Positions 7,553 to 15,527 of a stretch of 32,967 nucleotides of DNA are shown here, one piece after another. Source of the stretch: Bradyrhizobium hipponense (lineage in GTDB: Bacteria > Pseudomonadota > Alphaproteobacteria > Rhizobiales > Xanthobacteraceae); NCBI RefSeq assembly GCF_008123965.1, contig NZ_VSTH01000137.1, forward strand, positions 1-32,967. Direction: 5' to 3'. Under the pieces are notes generated by a model, which saw only the letters and a program-made list of their open reading frames with translations, had not been told where the DNA came from and ran no database searches. The translations under genes and the position numbers were made by a program. Every line of letters starts with the position of its first letter. Position 1 is the stretch's first letter.

Positions 7553-9811
7553 CTACCCGATCTTCCGTCCGAACTTGTTCGATTTCGGAAATCCCTTCGG
7601 CGGCAGGCGGCCGGCGTCGGCGCGCGTGCCTTGCCACTCGGCGAGGTCCTTCATGGTCGCGCTGAATTCGCGGCCGGCGGAGTCTTTCCAGGTGAGACCC
7701 GCCTTGGCATCGAACACCGCGATGTCGGAGAGGCCGCCGTCCTTGTATTTCTGCAAGCGCACGCCGCGGCCGCGGGCCATCTCGGGTACCTGGTCGAGCG
7801 GGAAGACCAGCATCTTGCGGTTCTCGCCGATGACCGCGACGGTATCGCCGAGCACCTCGGTGATCGCGCGCGCCTCGTTCGGCATGTCGACGTTGAGGAC
7901 CTGCTTGCCCTTCTTGGTGGTGCCGACGCAATCGTCCTCGTTGACGACGAAGCCCTGGCCTTCGTGGCTCGCGACCAGGAATTTGCGGCCGCCCTTGTTG
8001 ACGAACAGCGCGACCGGCGCGGCCTCCTGCTCCATGTCGATGAACATGCGGATCGGCTCACCGTGACCACGCCCACCCGGCAGCTTGGCGACATCGAGCG
8101 AGTAGAATTTGCCGTTGGTGGCAAACAGCAGCAACTTCGAAGTGGTCTCGGCAAAGAAGGCGAAGCCGAGCTTGTCGTCGGTCTTGAAGGCGAGCCCCGA
8201 CAGGTCCTCCATGTGCCCCTTCATGGTGCGGATCCAGCCCTTGTCGGAGACGACGACGGTGACCGGTTCGCGTTCGACGAAGGCTTCCTCGATCGCCGCG
8301 AGATCGTGCTCGGGCGCATCGGCGAAGGTGGTGCGGCGCTTGCCGAGCGGCGTCTTGGGCCCGAACAGGTCGCGGACCTTGCCGACCTGCTCGCCGACCT
8401 TCTTCCACTGCTCGCCTTCCGAGGCGAGGAGCGCGTTGACGCCCTTAAGCTCGTTGCGGAGGTTCTTGTCCTCGGTGCGGATCTCCATTTCCTCGAGCTT
8501 GCGCAGCGAGCGCAGCCGCATGTTGAGGATCGCCTCAGCCTGCACCTCCGTGAGCTTGAACGCCTTGATCAGCGCCGGCTTCGGCTCGTCCGCGGTGCGG
8601 ATGATCCTGATCACCTCGTCGATATTGAGATAGGCGATCAGAAGGCCGCCGAGAACTTCCAGCCGGTTCTCGATCTGGACCTTGCGATAATTGGTCCGGC
8701 GGATCAGCACGTCGCGCAGATGGTCGAGCCATTCGCGCAGGGCTTCGGCAAGGCCAACCACCCTGGGGATGCGGCCTTTCATCAGCACGTTGAGGTTCAG
8801 CGGGATCTTGTTTTCCAGCTCGGTCAGCCGGAACAGCGATTCCATCATCAAGGCGGGATCGACGTTTTTCGACTTCGGCTCGATCACGAGACGAACGTCC
8901 TCGGCCGACTCGTCCCTGACATCGCCGACCAGCGGCAGCTTCTTCTGGTCCAAAAGCTCGGCGATCTTCTCGACCAGACGCGACTTCTGCACCAGGAACG
9001 GAATCTCGGTGACGACGACCACCCAGGTGCCGCGGGCGCCCTCCTCCTGCTCCCATCTGGCGCGCACCCGGAACGAGCCGCGGCCGGTGGTGTAGGCCTC
9101 CGCTATCGCCTGCTTGGAATCGACGATGATGCCCCCGGTCGGGAAATCCGGACCCTTGACCCATTTGAGCAAGGCCTTGGATTTCGCGTCGGGCTTCTCG
9201 ATCAGATGCAGCGCCGCGTCGCAGAGCTCTGCCGCATTGTGCGGCGGAATCGACGTCGCCATGCCGACCGCGATGCCCTGCGCGCCGTTGGCGAGCAGGT
9301 TCGGGAAGCCGCCCGGCAGAACGATGGGCTCCTTCGACTGACCGTCGTAATTGGGGCGGAATTCGACCCCGTCTTCGTCGATGCCGTCGAGCAGCAGCCG
9401 CGCGACATCGGTCATGCGCGCTTCGGTGTAGCGGTAGGCGGCGGGGTTATCGCCGTCGATATTGCCGAAATTGCCCTGGCCGTCCACCAGTGGATAACGC
9501 GAGGAGAAATCCTGCGCCAGGCGCACCATGGCGTCGTAGATCGCCTGGTCGCCGTGCGGGTGGAACGAGCCCATCACGTCGCCGACGATCTTGGCGGATT
9601 TCTTGAAGGCCGTACCCGGGTCGAGCCTGAGCAGGCGCATGCCATAGAGGATGCGCCGGTGCACCGGCTTCAGCCCGTCGCGCGCATCCGGCAGGGCGCG
9701 GTGCATGATGGTGGAGAGCGCATAGGCGAGATAGCGCTCTTCCAGCGCGTCGCGCAGTTGCACCTCGTGAATTTCAGCCGGCTCCTCCGGCGGAATCAAT
9801 CGTTTTCCCAT
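7553..9811 (-). CDS. parC: DNA topoisomerase IV subunit A
   Basis: A 752-residue type IIA topoisomerase subunit that, with ParE, decatenates daughter chromosomes. The winged-helix and tower regions are intact, with the catalytic tyrosine at Y128 (AYRYTEAR). The quinolone-determining loop reads HPHGDQAIYD, so Gln89 stands where E. coli ParC has Ser80 and Asp93 where it has Glu84. The C-terminal beta-propeller region (about 510-740) has repeated GxxR/K-type blades and lacks the exact GyrA-box, fitting ParC rather than GyrA. Residues 1-752 are near the alphaproteobacterial ParC length. ATG is at 9809-9811; the ribosome binding site is weak (GGGCGG). It is the last gene of a minus-strand series after recO and a small secreted protein. 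GyrA is the alternative, but length, start and neighbours favour ParC. Confidence 0.93.
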   Translation of the reverse strand: MGKRLIPPEEPAEIHEVQLRDALEERYLAYALSTIMHRALPDARDGLKPVHRRILYGMRLLRLDPGTAFKKSAKIVGDVMGSFHPHGDQAIYDAMVRLAQDFSSRYPLVDGQGNFGNIDGDNPAAYRYTEARMTDVARLLLDGIDEDGVEFRPNYDGQSKEPIVLPGGFPNLLANGAQGIAVGMATSIPPHNAAELCDAALHLIEKPDAKSKALLKWVKGPDFPTGGIIVDSKQAIAEAYTTGRGSFRVRARWEQEEGARGTWVVVVTEIPFLVQKSRLVEKIAELLDQKKLPLVGDVRDESAEDVRLVIEPKSKNVDPALMMESLFRLTELENKIPLNLNVLMKGRIPRVVGLAEALREWLDHLRDVLIRRTNYRKVQIENRLEVLGGLLIAYLNIDEVIRIIRTADEPKPALIKAFKLTEVQAEAILNMRLRSLRKLEEMEIRTEDKNLRNELKGVNALLASEGEQWKKVGEQVGKVRDLFGPKTPLGKRRTTFADAPEHDLAAIEEAFVEREPVTVVVSDKGWIRTMKGHMEDLSGLAFKTDDKLGFAFFAETTSKLLLFATNGKFYSLDVAKLPGGRGHGEPIRMFIDMEQEAAPVALFVNKGGRKFLVASHEGQGFVVNEDDCVGTTKKGKQVLNVDMPNEARAITEVLGDTVAVIGENRKMLVFPLDQVPEMARGRGVRLQKYKDGGLSDIAVFDAKAGLTWKDSAGREFSATMKDLAEWQGTRADAGRLPPKGFPKSNKFGRKIG

Positions 9812-9870
9812 GCCGCCCGGTTAAACCGTGGAAGCGAATCGGGCAAGGATCGATTGGTTCCTGTGGGCGG

Positions 9871-10149
9871 CTACTGGCCAGCCCAGCCCGCGGTCACGGC
9901 TTGAGTCTGCGGCTTTTGGGCCTGCGCGGTGCTCGGAGCATTGGTCAAGCAGCGCCGGGCTGTCTCGATCTCGGCTTCCGTCGCGCCCTTGGACCGCGCC
10001 CATGCTTCTGCCGCTGCGGCCGAATATTTGGCGACATAGAACCTGACGACGGTGCAGGAGGCGCGGCGAAACAGTCCTGGCTGTTCGCCGGCAATTGCGT
10101 CGGGCGCCAGCGCGACCAGCGCTGCCGATACGATAAATCCTTTGATCAT
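9871..10149 (-). CDS. Small secreted hypothetical protein with two cysteines
   Basis: A 92-residue protein from ATG 10147-10149, with GGGGATAA seven bases upstream. Residues 1-20 form a classic signal peptide (MIKGFIVSAALVALAPDAIA) with an AxA-type cut before GE. The mature part of about 72 residues has two cysteines, C32 and C67, suitable for one disulphide bond across a helical core (VRFYVAKYSAAAAEAWARSKG, then EAEIETARRC), and a Gln/Thr/Ala-rich tail. It is predicted periplasmic. It lies 100 nt after recO and 59 nt before parC on the same strand. I know of similar small proteins in Bradyrhizobium but no assigned function. Confidence 0.8.
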   Translation of the reverse strand: MIKGFIVSAALVALAPDAIAGEQPGLFRRASCTVVRFYVAKYSAAAAEAWARSKGATEAEIETARRCLTNAPSTAQAQKPQTQAVTAGWAGQ

Positions 10150-10249
10150 CAGGTTATCCCCGGGATGGAACCCGAGGGCAAGTCCGCGAAACCCGGTTTG
10201 GTTCCAGGAAAAGTGCCATCTTATTAAGCAATGCAGCGGCGCAATGAAG

Positions 10250-11002
10250 TCATGGCGCCGGAATTGCCGCCCTCGCCTGTTGCCGCGTCAGCGCGTTGAT
10301 AAAGCCGGCCCGCGCATCAGAATGCCCCTGCCCACGCGGCTCCAGCACGTAGCGCAGCAGGAACAGGCCGGTCAGTCGAAAGCCGTCCTGGAGATCCTGG
10401 TCCGTGAGCTCGCTCGTGGTTTCGCCGTGGCGCAGGAACGGTGGCAGTCGCAACAGCCGGTCGCGCCACGGCTCGCCGGCGGTACGCGATACTGCACCGC
10501 CGGATTTGGGCGAGACGTAGATCAGGTCCGTGGTCTCGCCCGTAACGGCGCATTTTTCCAGCCCCAGCCGGAAGCCGAGCTCAGAGAGCATCGCCAGTTC
10601 GAAATAGATCACGTGCACAGCCGCGCTGCCGATGTCGTCGAAATCGTCGAGCGAATGCTCGAGCATCGCATAGATCTCCTCGTGCGGGTCGCGTTCCGGC
10701 AACAGCCGCGCGATCGAGCTGAGATGGGTAACGCCGTAGACGCCGTGGGAGGATCCCAGCAGCGTCGCCGCGCGCAGCTTCAGCCCCTCAATCGCATAGG
10801 TGCCGAGATGCTCGTCAAGCCGCGCCCGCCAAACCGCAGTGACGCTGTTGCCTGGCTGCAAGAGCGGCCGCATCCGCGAACCGGCGCCGCCGCGGACGAG
10901 GCCGAGATGCCGGCCGTGCGCACGCGTCAGCAGCTCGACGATGGCGCTGCTCTCGCCATGCCGCCGCACCCCCAGCACGATGCCTTCGTCGGTCCATTCC
11001 AT
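10250..11002 (-). CDS. recO: DNA repair protein RecO
   Basis: A 250-residue RecO, the mediator that loads RecA on SSB-coated single-stranded DNA and anneals strands in RecFOR repair. The N-terminal OB fold begins MEWTDEGIVLGVRRHGESS, followed by VELLTRAHGRHLGLVRG. The helical C-terminal domain carries the alphaproteobacterial pattern YFELAMLSELGF and ends with a region around RYVLEPRG. ATG 11000-11002 fits the family start exactly; an alternative ATG at 11020 adds six residues (MRYTPP). The ribosome binding site is poor for both. The era-recO order is typical of Proteobacteria, but here a small membrane gene and a palindrome element lie between them. Gene identity is firm; the start is likely. 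Confidence 0.92.
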   Translation of the reverse strand: MEWTDEGIVLGVRRHGESSAIVELLTRAHGRHLGLVRGGAGSRMRPLLQPGNSVTAVWRARLDEHLGTYAIEGLKLRAATLLGSSHGVYGVTHLSSIARLLPERDPHEEIYAMLEHSLDDFDDIGSAAVHVIYFELAMLSELGFRLGLEKCAVTGETTDLIYVSPKSGGAVSRTAGEPWRDRLLRLPPFLRHGETTSELTDQDLQDGFRLTGLFLLRYVLEPRGQGHSDARAGFINALTRQQARAAIPAP

Positions 11003-11030
11003 GGGTGGAGTGTAGCGCATTTCGACGGAT

Positions 11031-11134
11031 CGTAGGGTGGGCAAAAGCGAAGCGTGCCCACCAGTTTTGATCAACCGCGCGCCGGCGGTTGCGGTGGGCA
11101 CGGCGCGCAGGAGCGCGCCTTTGCCCACCCTACG
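11031..11134. repeat. Nested palindromic repeat upstream of recO
   Basis: The outer arms CGTAGGGTGGGCAAA (11031-11045) and TTTGCCCACCCTACG (11120-11134) are perfect reverse complements. Inner arms CGTGCCCACC (11053-11062) and GGTGGGCACG (11093-11102) are also perfect. The CGTAGGGTGGGCAAAG motif is a common dispersed repeat in Rhizobiales, from memory. It ends 13 nt from the stop of the gene at 11148-11528 and begins 28 nt upstream of recO, so it probably forms a cruciform or RNA hairpin between them and may split the operon. Confidence 0.8.
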
Positions 11135-11147
11135 GCGTCGCGCGGTC

Positions 11148-11528
11148 TCACGCGTTGAACCAGCCCCGGGCGTTTCCGGTGAAGGAGAAATACAATCCCA
11201 TCGCCGTCAGCACGCAGGAGACGATCTCGATGGCGCTGTCGAGTTCCATGCCCTTTTCGCCGATGATCTGACTGAGCGAAATCACCGACAACACCAGCGC
11301 CGCCGCCAGCACCCAGCGCGGCCAGTTCTTGCGCCAGTGCGCCGCGAGCCGGACGAAATAGACCAGCAGCAAAATCATCCCGCCGGCGAGCAGCGTCGCC
11401 GTCATGATCATCTGGTCGGTCATTTCTGTCGTGGGCGTGCGGTCCTGGACCGCGACCGACAGGGCGTCCAGCATCAGCGATGCATAGAGCAGCGCTTCGA
11501 AGCGCTGGACGTTGCTGGGTACGCTCAT
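11148..11528 (-). CDS. Small multi-pass membrane protein, unknown function
   Basis: A 126-residue protein from ATG 11526-11528. Hydrophobic segments lie at about residues 40-60 (MIMTATLLAGGMILLLVYFV), 71-89 (WVLAAALVLSVISLSQII) and 98-117 (IEIVSCVLTAMGLYFSF); a weaker one is at 11-27. Basic residues (RLAAHWRKNWPR) between the first two strong segments suggest a cytoplasmic loop. No family is recognised beyond small conserved rhizobial membrane proteins. It begins 21 nt after the era stop on the same strand, so it is probably co-transcribed with lepB-rnc-era, and is followed by the nested palindrome at 11031-11134. Confidence 0.78.
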   Translation of the reverse strand: MSVPSNVQRFEALLYASLMLDALSVAVQDRTPTTEMTDQMIMTATLLAGGMILLLVYFVRLAAHWRKNWPRWVLAAALVLSVISLSQIIGEKGMELDSAIEIVSCVLTAMGLYFSFTGNARGWFNA

Positions 11529-11549
11529 CAGATACCGATCTTTTCTTGG

Positions 11550-12476
11550 CTAGCCCTTGGGGAATTCAAGGCCCATTTCGCGATAGCGATCGGGATCGTC
11601 GCCCCAGTTCTCGCGCACCTTGACGAACAGGAACAGATGCACCGGCACGCCGAGGATCTCGGCGATCTCCTTGCGCGAGTCCGCGCCGATCGACTTGATG
11701 GTGGCGCCGCCCTTGCCAAGCACGATCTTGCGCTGGCTTTCGCGCTCCACGAAGATCGTCTGTTCGATACGCACAGATTTGTCCTTGCGCTCCTCCCACT
11801 TGTCGGTCTCGACCGTGGACTGGTAGGGCAATTCCTGGTGCAGCTTGCGATAGATCTTTTCCCGGGTGATCTCGGCCGCAAGATGCCGCATTGGCGCATC
11901 CGACATCTGGTCTTCGGGATAGAGGAACGGGCCCGGCGGCACCATTTCGGCGAGCGTGGTGCGGATGTCGTCGACACCATCGCCCGAGATCGCCGAGACC
12001 ATGAAGGTCTTCACAAACGGCATGCGCTCGTTGGCGGCCTGTGCCAGCGCGAGCAGCTTCTCGCGTTGAACCAGGTCGACCTTGTTCAGCACCAAGATCT
12101 TCTCGTGATTGACGCTCGCGGCCTTGGCGAAGATCGCCTCGGCCTCCTCGTCGATTCCGGTCTTGGCGTCGAGCAGCACGCAGACGAGGTCGGCATCATG
12201 CGCGCCGCTCCAGGCGGTCGAGACCATGGCGCGGTCGAGACGGCGCTTGGGCAGGAAGATACCCGGCGTGTCGACCAGGATGATCTGCGCGTTGTTCTCG
12301 ATGACGATGCCGCGGATCAGCGCGCGCGTGGTCTGCACCTTGCGCGAGACGATCGTCACCTTCGCCCCGACCAGCGCATTGACCAGCGTGGACTTGCCGA
12401 CATTGGGCGCGCCGATCAGCGCCACGAAGCCGCAGCGCGTTGCGGCAGGCGTCTCGCTGCTTGCTTCAATCGTCAT
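11550..12476 (-). CDS. era: GTPase Era
   Basis: A 308-residue essential GTPase that binds the 3' end of 16S rRNA and checks 30S assembly. The GTPase motifs are intact: G1 GAPNVGKST at 22-30, the TTR of switch I at 49-51, G3 DTPG at 69-72, and G4 NKVD at 131-134. The C-terminal KH domain contains the GKGGATIKSIG loop. ATG 12474-12476 overlaps the 3' end of rnc by 11 nt, which suggests translational coupling; a TTG at 12491 is less likely. The pairing with rnc is functional: RNase III makes the pre-16S rRNA whose maturation Era monitors. Confidence 0.95.
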   Translation of the reverse strand: MTIEASSETPAATRCGFVALIGAPNVGKSTLVNALVGAKVTIVSRKVQTTRALIRGIVIENNAQIILVDTPGIFLPKRRLDRAMVSTAWSGAHDADLVCVLLDAKTGIDEEAEAIFAKAASVNHEKILVLNKVDLVQREKLLALAQAANERMPFVKTFMVSAISGDGVDDIRTTLAEMVPPGPFLYPEDQMSDAPMRHLAAEITREKIYRKLHQELPYQSTVETDKWEERKDKSVRIEQTIFVERESQRKIVLGKGGATIKSIGADSRKEIAEILGVPVHLFLFVKVRENWGDDPDRYREMGLEFPKG

Positions 12477-13302
12477 TGCTGCCGCCAACACCTTCGCGTT
12501 CGATCATGACGGAGGCCGCCACCTTTTCCGCCGCCCGCTTGCTGCCGCCGATGCCTTCGGCCGGCGCAAGCCCCGGCAAGTCGACTGCGACGCGAAACTG
12601 CGGATCGTGATGCGGACCTGTGCGCTCGACCTCGCGGTAGACTGGCGTCGGCAATCCTTTCCCCTGCGCCCATTCCTGCAGCACGGTCTTGGGATCGCGC
12701 AGCGGCCGCCGCGGCTTGTGCATGCGCTCGGTCCAGTTGCGCTTGACGAACTCGGACGCCGCCGCGTAGCCGCCGTCGAGGAAGACGGCGCCGATCACGG
12801 CCTCGCAGACGTCGCCGAGTATGGACTTGCGCAGACGGCCGTCGGCGCTGGGGCCGACCGAGCCCAGCTTGATGTCGTCGAGCAGACCGAGCGACTTGGC
12901 AACGTCGGCGCAGCTCTCCTTGCGCACGAGTTCGGCAAGGCGCTTGGACAGCTCGCCCTCATCGGCGTTCGGAAAGGCGTGATAGAGCATGTCGGAGACG
13001 ACCAGCCCGAGCACGTGGTCGCCGAGAAATTCCAGCCGCTGATAGCTGTCGCCGCGTTTGCGCCCGGACTTCAGCGCCGAGACGTGCGTGATGGCCTGCA
13101 TCAGCAGGTTCGGATCGGCAAAACCGTGCCCGATACGCGCCTCGAGCGCCGCATTCGCGTCCGCCACCTTGGCCTTGCCGCCCCGCGCCCGCTTCTTCTT
13201 CGCAGGCGTCTTGGTCGTAAGCGTCTTGGTCGCAGCTTCGCCGTCAGGGCCCGCTTGCGCCTCGATCGGTTGGATCGTGATGTCCTTGGCTTCGTCTTTC
13301 AT
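12466..13302 (-). CDS. rnc: Ribonuclease III with basic N-terminal extension
   Basis: A 278-residue double-strand-specific endoribonuclease that processes rRNA precursors and regulates mRNAs. The RNase III domain has the signature RLEFLGDHVLGL with E91 and D95, and GDVCEAVIGAVFLDGG with D164 and E167, matching E. coli E41, D45, D114 and E117. The C-terminal dsRNA-binding domain (about 208-272) ends in GGSKRAAEKVAA. ATG 13300-13302 overlaps the lepB stop as ATGA. With this start the protein carries about 45 extra residues before the catalytic domain, including a Lys/Thr/Ala-rich tract (KTLTTKTPAKKKRARGGKAK, about 26-45). Ordinary RNase III is about 225 residues. The overlap makes this start convincing, so the extension is probably real. 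Confidence 0.94.
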   Translation of the reverse strand: MKDEAKDITIQPIEAQAGPDGEAATKTLTTKTPAKKKRARGGKAKVADANAALEARIGHGFADPNLLMQAITHVSALKSGRKRGDSYQRLEFLGDHVLGLVVSDMLYHAFPNADEGELSKRLAELVRKESCADVAKSLGLLDDIKLGSVGPSADGRLRKSILGDVCEAVIGAVFLDGGYAAASEFVKRNWTERMHKPRRPLRDPKTVLQEWAQGKGLPTPVYREVERTGPHHDPQFRVAVDLPGLAPAEGIGGSKRAAEKVAASVMIEREGVGGSNDD

Positions 13303-14063
13303 CGGACGATATTGAAGAAGCGGTTCCAGCGCACCGCCCACGGCCAGCGCCAGAACATCCAGGCATGCTCGCCTTCGGCGATCGAGAAGAAGATCATCTG
13401 GGCGCGGCCGATCAAATTCTCCTGCGGCACATAACCGACCTGGCCGAGGAAACGGCTGTCCGTCGAATTATCGCGGTTGTCGCCCATCATGAAGAAGTGG
13501 CCGGGCGGCACGTTATAGACGTTGGTGTTGTCCATGTAGCCGTTGTCGGCGCAGTCCAGCGTTTCATAGGACACGCCGTTGGGCAGTGTTTCCTTCCAGC
13601 GCTTCACCCGAGAGACGCCGCCGCCTTCGGAGCCGCAAGGATCTTCGCCGACATATTCGCTCATGCGCTGCCGCTCGACCGGGGTGTCGTTGATGTAGAG
13701 CAGCCCGTCCCTCATCTGGACGCGGTCGCCGGGAAGGCCGATCACGCGCTTGATGTAATCGGTCGAATCGTCCTTCGGCAGGCGAAACACGACAATGTCG
13801 CCGCGATTCGGATCCGAGCCCCAGATCCGCCCCGAGAACAGCGGCGGCGAGAACGGGATCGAGTAGTGGCTATAGCCGTAGGAATATTTCGAGACGAAGA
13901 GGTAGTCGCCGACCAATAGGGTCGCCTTCATCGAACCAGACGGGATGTTGAACGGCTGGAACAGGAAGGTGCGGATCACCAGCGCGATCAGGAGAGCATG
14001 GATCACGACGCGGATCGTTTCGCCGACGCCGCTCTCAGTTTTCGTTCCCGAAGTCACGCTCAT
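13299..14063 (-). CDS. lepB: Signal peptidase I
   Basis: A 254-residue membrane protease that removes signal peptides from exported proteins. One N-terminal membrane helix (about residues 18-36, RVVIHALLIALVIRTFLFQ) precedes the catalytic serine S44 in PSGSMKATLLVGD. The general-base lysine is K105 in DYIKRVIGLPGD, and the conserved GDNRDNSTDSR box lies near residue 200. The C-terminal region WRWPWAVRWNRFF is hydrophobic and aromatic. ATG 14061-14063 follows a GAGAGAG site; an upstream in-frame start at 14099 has no support. First gene of lepB-rnc-era, with an ATGA overlap with rnc. The 250-nt gap upstream contains a -10-like sequence. Confidence 0.95.
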   Translation of the reverse strand: MSVTSGTKTESGVGETIRVVIHALLIALVIRTFLFQPFNIPSGSMKATLLVGDYLFVSKYSYGYSHYSIPFSPPLFSGRIWGSDPNRGDIVVFRLPKDDSTDYIKRVIGLPGDRVQMRDGLLYINDTPVERQRMSEYVGEDPCGSEGGGVSRVKRWKETLPNGVSYETLDCADNGYMDNTNVYNVPPGHFFMMGDNRDNSTDSRFLGQVGYVPQENLIGRAQMIFFSIAEGEHAWMFWRWPWAVRWNRFFNIVR

Positions 14064-14291
14064 TGCTCTCTCAATTTCCGGCCGGCGATCACAGAGCACC
14101 CTCCTGCCGCGAACGGGCCCATCGCTGCGCGGCGCAAGGAGATTGTCCTGATTCTGATAATGAGGGCCAATTCCGGCGTAAAGCCGAATTCGCCCAGGCT
14201 GATTTGCGTTCGCGGACTTTTAAACGGTTGTCGGAGGCCACGCAATCAAGGATCGCATCAAAAACAAATAAGGCGTTGATTTTTAATGAGA

Positions 14292-14297
14292 ATTATA
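14292..14297 (-). promoter_or_regulatory. lepB: Possible -10 element for lepB-rnc-era
   Basis: On the minus strand this reads TATAAT, inside an AT-rich island (about 14260-14310) that contrasts with the GC-rich surroundings. It lies 229 nt upstream of the lepB start and just after the acpS stop. No good -35 is visible at 16-18 bp, so this is a weak call. An imperfect hairpin (TTCCGGC-GTAAA-GCCGAA, near 14172-14190) lies between it and lepB in the presumed leader. Confidence 0.3.
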
Positions 14298-14313
14298 AAT
14301 TATCGCCAATCCG

Positions 14314-14733
14314 TCAGGGCTTGGCCAAGGGGAGGGCGGAAATGATGACAAAGGCCTGCGCCAACGGCCAGTCATCGGTGATCGAAAGGTCGATCTGCGC
14401 CTCGCACCCCTCCGGCGTCAGGGCCTGGAGCCGGGCCAAAGCGCCCCCGGTCAGCCGCATGGTTGGTCTCCCACCCGGCAGGTTGACCACCCCCATGTCG
14501 CGCCACCAGACGCCGCGCCGGATACCGGTGCCGAGCGCCTTGGAGCAGGCCTCCTTGGCGGCGAAGCGCTTGGCATAGGTTGCGACCACCATCTTCTCGT
14601 TCTTGGAGCGGCGCTCCGCCTTGGCCCGCTCGGCTTCCGTGAAGATGCGGTCGAGAAAACGCTCGCCGTGACGCTCGATCACCTTGGCGACGCGGGTGAT
14701 GTCGATCAGGTCGGAGCCGATGCCGATGATCAT
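14314..14733 (-). CDS. acpS: Holo-[acyl-carrier-protein] synthase
   Basis: A 139-residue enzyme that transfers 4'-phosphopantetheine from CoA to the serine of acyl carrier protein, needed for fatty acid and lipid A synthesis. The N-terminus MIIGIGSDLIDITR holds the metal-binding D8, and FAAKEACSKALGTG holds E61; both are hallmarks of the AcpS family. The length is normal for alphaproteobacteria. ATG 14731-14733 overlaps the pdxJ stop as ATGA, so translation is coupled. It is the last gene of rsh-pdxJ-acpS; pdxJ-acpS pairing is widespread in Proteobacteria. Confidence 0.95.
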   Translation of the reverse strand: MIIGIGSDLIDITRVAKVIERHGERFLDRIFTEAERAKAERRSKNEKMVVATYAKRFAAKEACSKALGTGIRRGVWWRDMGVVNLPGGRPTMRLTGGALARLQALTPEGCEAQIDLSITDDWPLAQAFVIISALPLAKP

Positions 14734-15482
14734 ACCCGGCTCCGGCCCCGGTCCATCGCCGCGCGCATGCTGCGAACCGTCTCGGCAAGCCCGACGAACA
14801 GGGCTTCGCCGATCATATAGTAACCGATGTTAAGCTCCATGATCTCCGGCAGGCCTGCGATTTTCTCCGCCGTCACGTAGTCCAGCCCGTGCCCGGCGTG
14901 CACCTCCAGCCCCGCTGCCTTCGCGAGCTTGACCCCCGCCACGATCCGCTGCCATTCGGTTTCGGCCTTATCCCTGTGGCCGTCGACTACGGCGTCGCAC
15001 CAGGCGCCGGTGTGGATCTCGATCACGGGGGCGCGCAGCCGCGCCGCCATCTCGATCTGCGCGGGATCGGCTGCGATGAACAGCGACACCCGAATGCCGG
15101 CATCGTTCAGCCGCGCAATATAGGGCGCCAGCGCGTTGTGCTGGCCGACCACGTCGAGGCCGCCTTCGGTCGTCACCTCCTGGCGGCGCTCAGGCACCAG
15201 GCACACCGCATGCGGCCTGGTGGCGAGCGAAATGCGCATCATGTCGTCGGTCGCCGCCATCTCGAAATTGAGCGGCTTGGAGATCTCGGCTTTCAACCGC
15301 GCCATGTCCTCGTCGCGGATGTGCCGGCGATCCTCGCGCAGATGCGCCGTGATGCCGTCGGCGCCGGCTTCGATCGCAAGCAGCGCGGCGCGCACCGGAT
15401 CTGGATTGCGGCCGCCGCGGGCGTTGCGCAGGGTCGCGACATGATCGACATTGACGCCGAGGCGAAGCGGAAGTGCAGGCAT
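14730..15482 (-). CDS. pdxJ: Pyridoxine 5'-phosphate synthase
   Basis: A 250-residue TIM-barrel enzyme that condenses 1-deoxy-xylulose 5-phosphate with 3-amino-2-oxopropyl phosphate to make pyridoxine 5'-phosphate. Family motifs are present: LGVNVDHVATLRNARGG at the start (D13, H14), GITAHLREDRRHI (H47), LNFEMA (E74), EIHTGAWCD, and EVHAGHGLDY near residue 195. ATG at 15480-15482 has a GAGG about eight bases upstream; a GTG at 15494 would add four residues and is less likely. It lies 45 nt after rsh on the same strand and overlaps acpS by four bases. Confidence 0.95.
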   Translation of the reverse strand: MPALPLRLGVNVDHVATLRNARGGRNPDPVRAALLAIEAGADGITAHLREDRRHIRDEDMARLKAEISKPLNFEMAATDDMMRISLATRPHAVCLVPERRQEVTTEGGLDVVGQHNALAPYIARLNDAGIRVSLFIAADPAQIEMAARLRAPVIEIHTGAWCDAVVDGHRDKAETEWQRIVAGVKLAKAAGLEVHAGHGLDYVTAEKIAGLPEIMELNIGYYMIGEALFVGLAETVRSMRAAMDRGRSRV

Positions 15483-15527
15483 TCTGGGCCTCACGAAATC
15501 ATAGGGACAGACGAATACGAAACACGT

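Noticed and set aside
7631..9904. Plus-strand open frame of 757 codons
   Set aside because: It is the shadow of parC, with no start signals and an Arg/Leu/Asp-biased composition typical of reverse frames.
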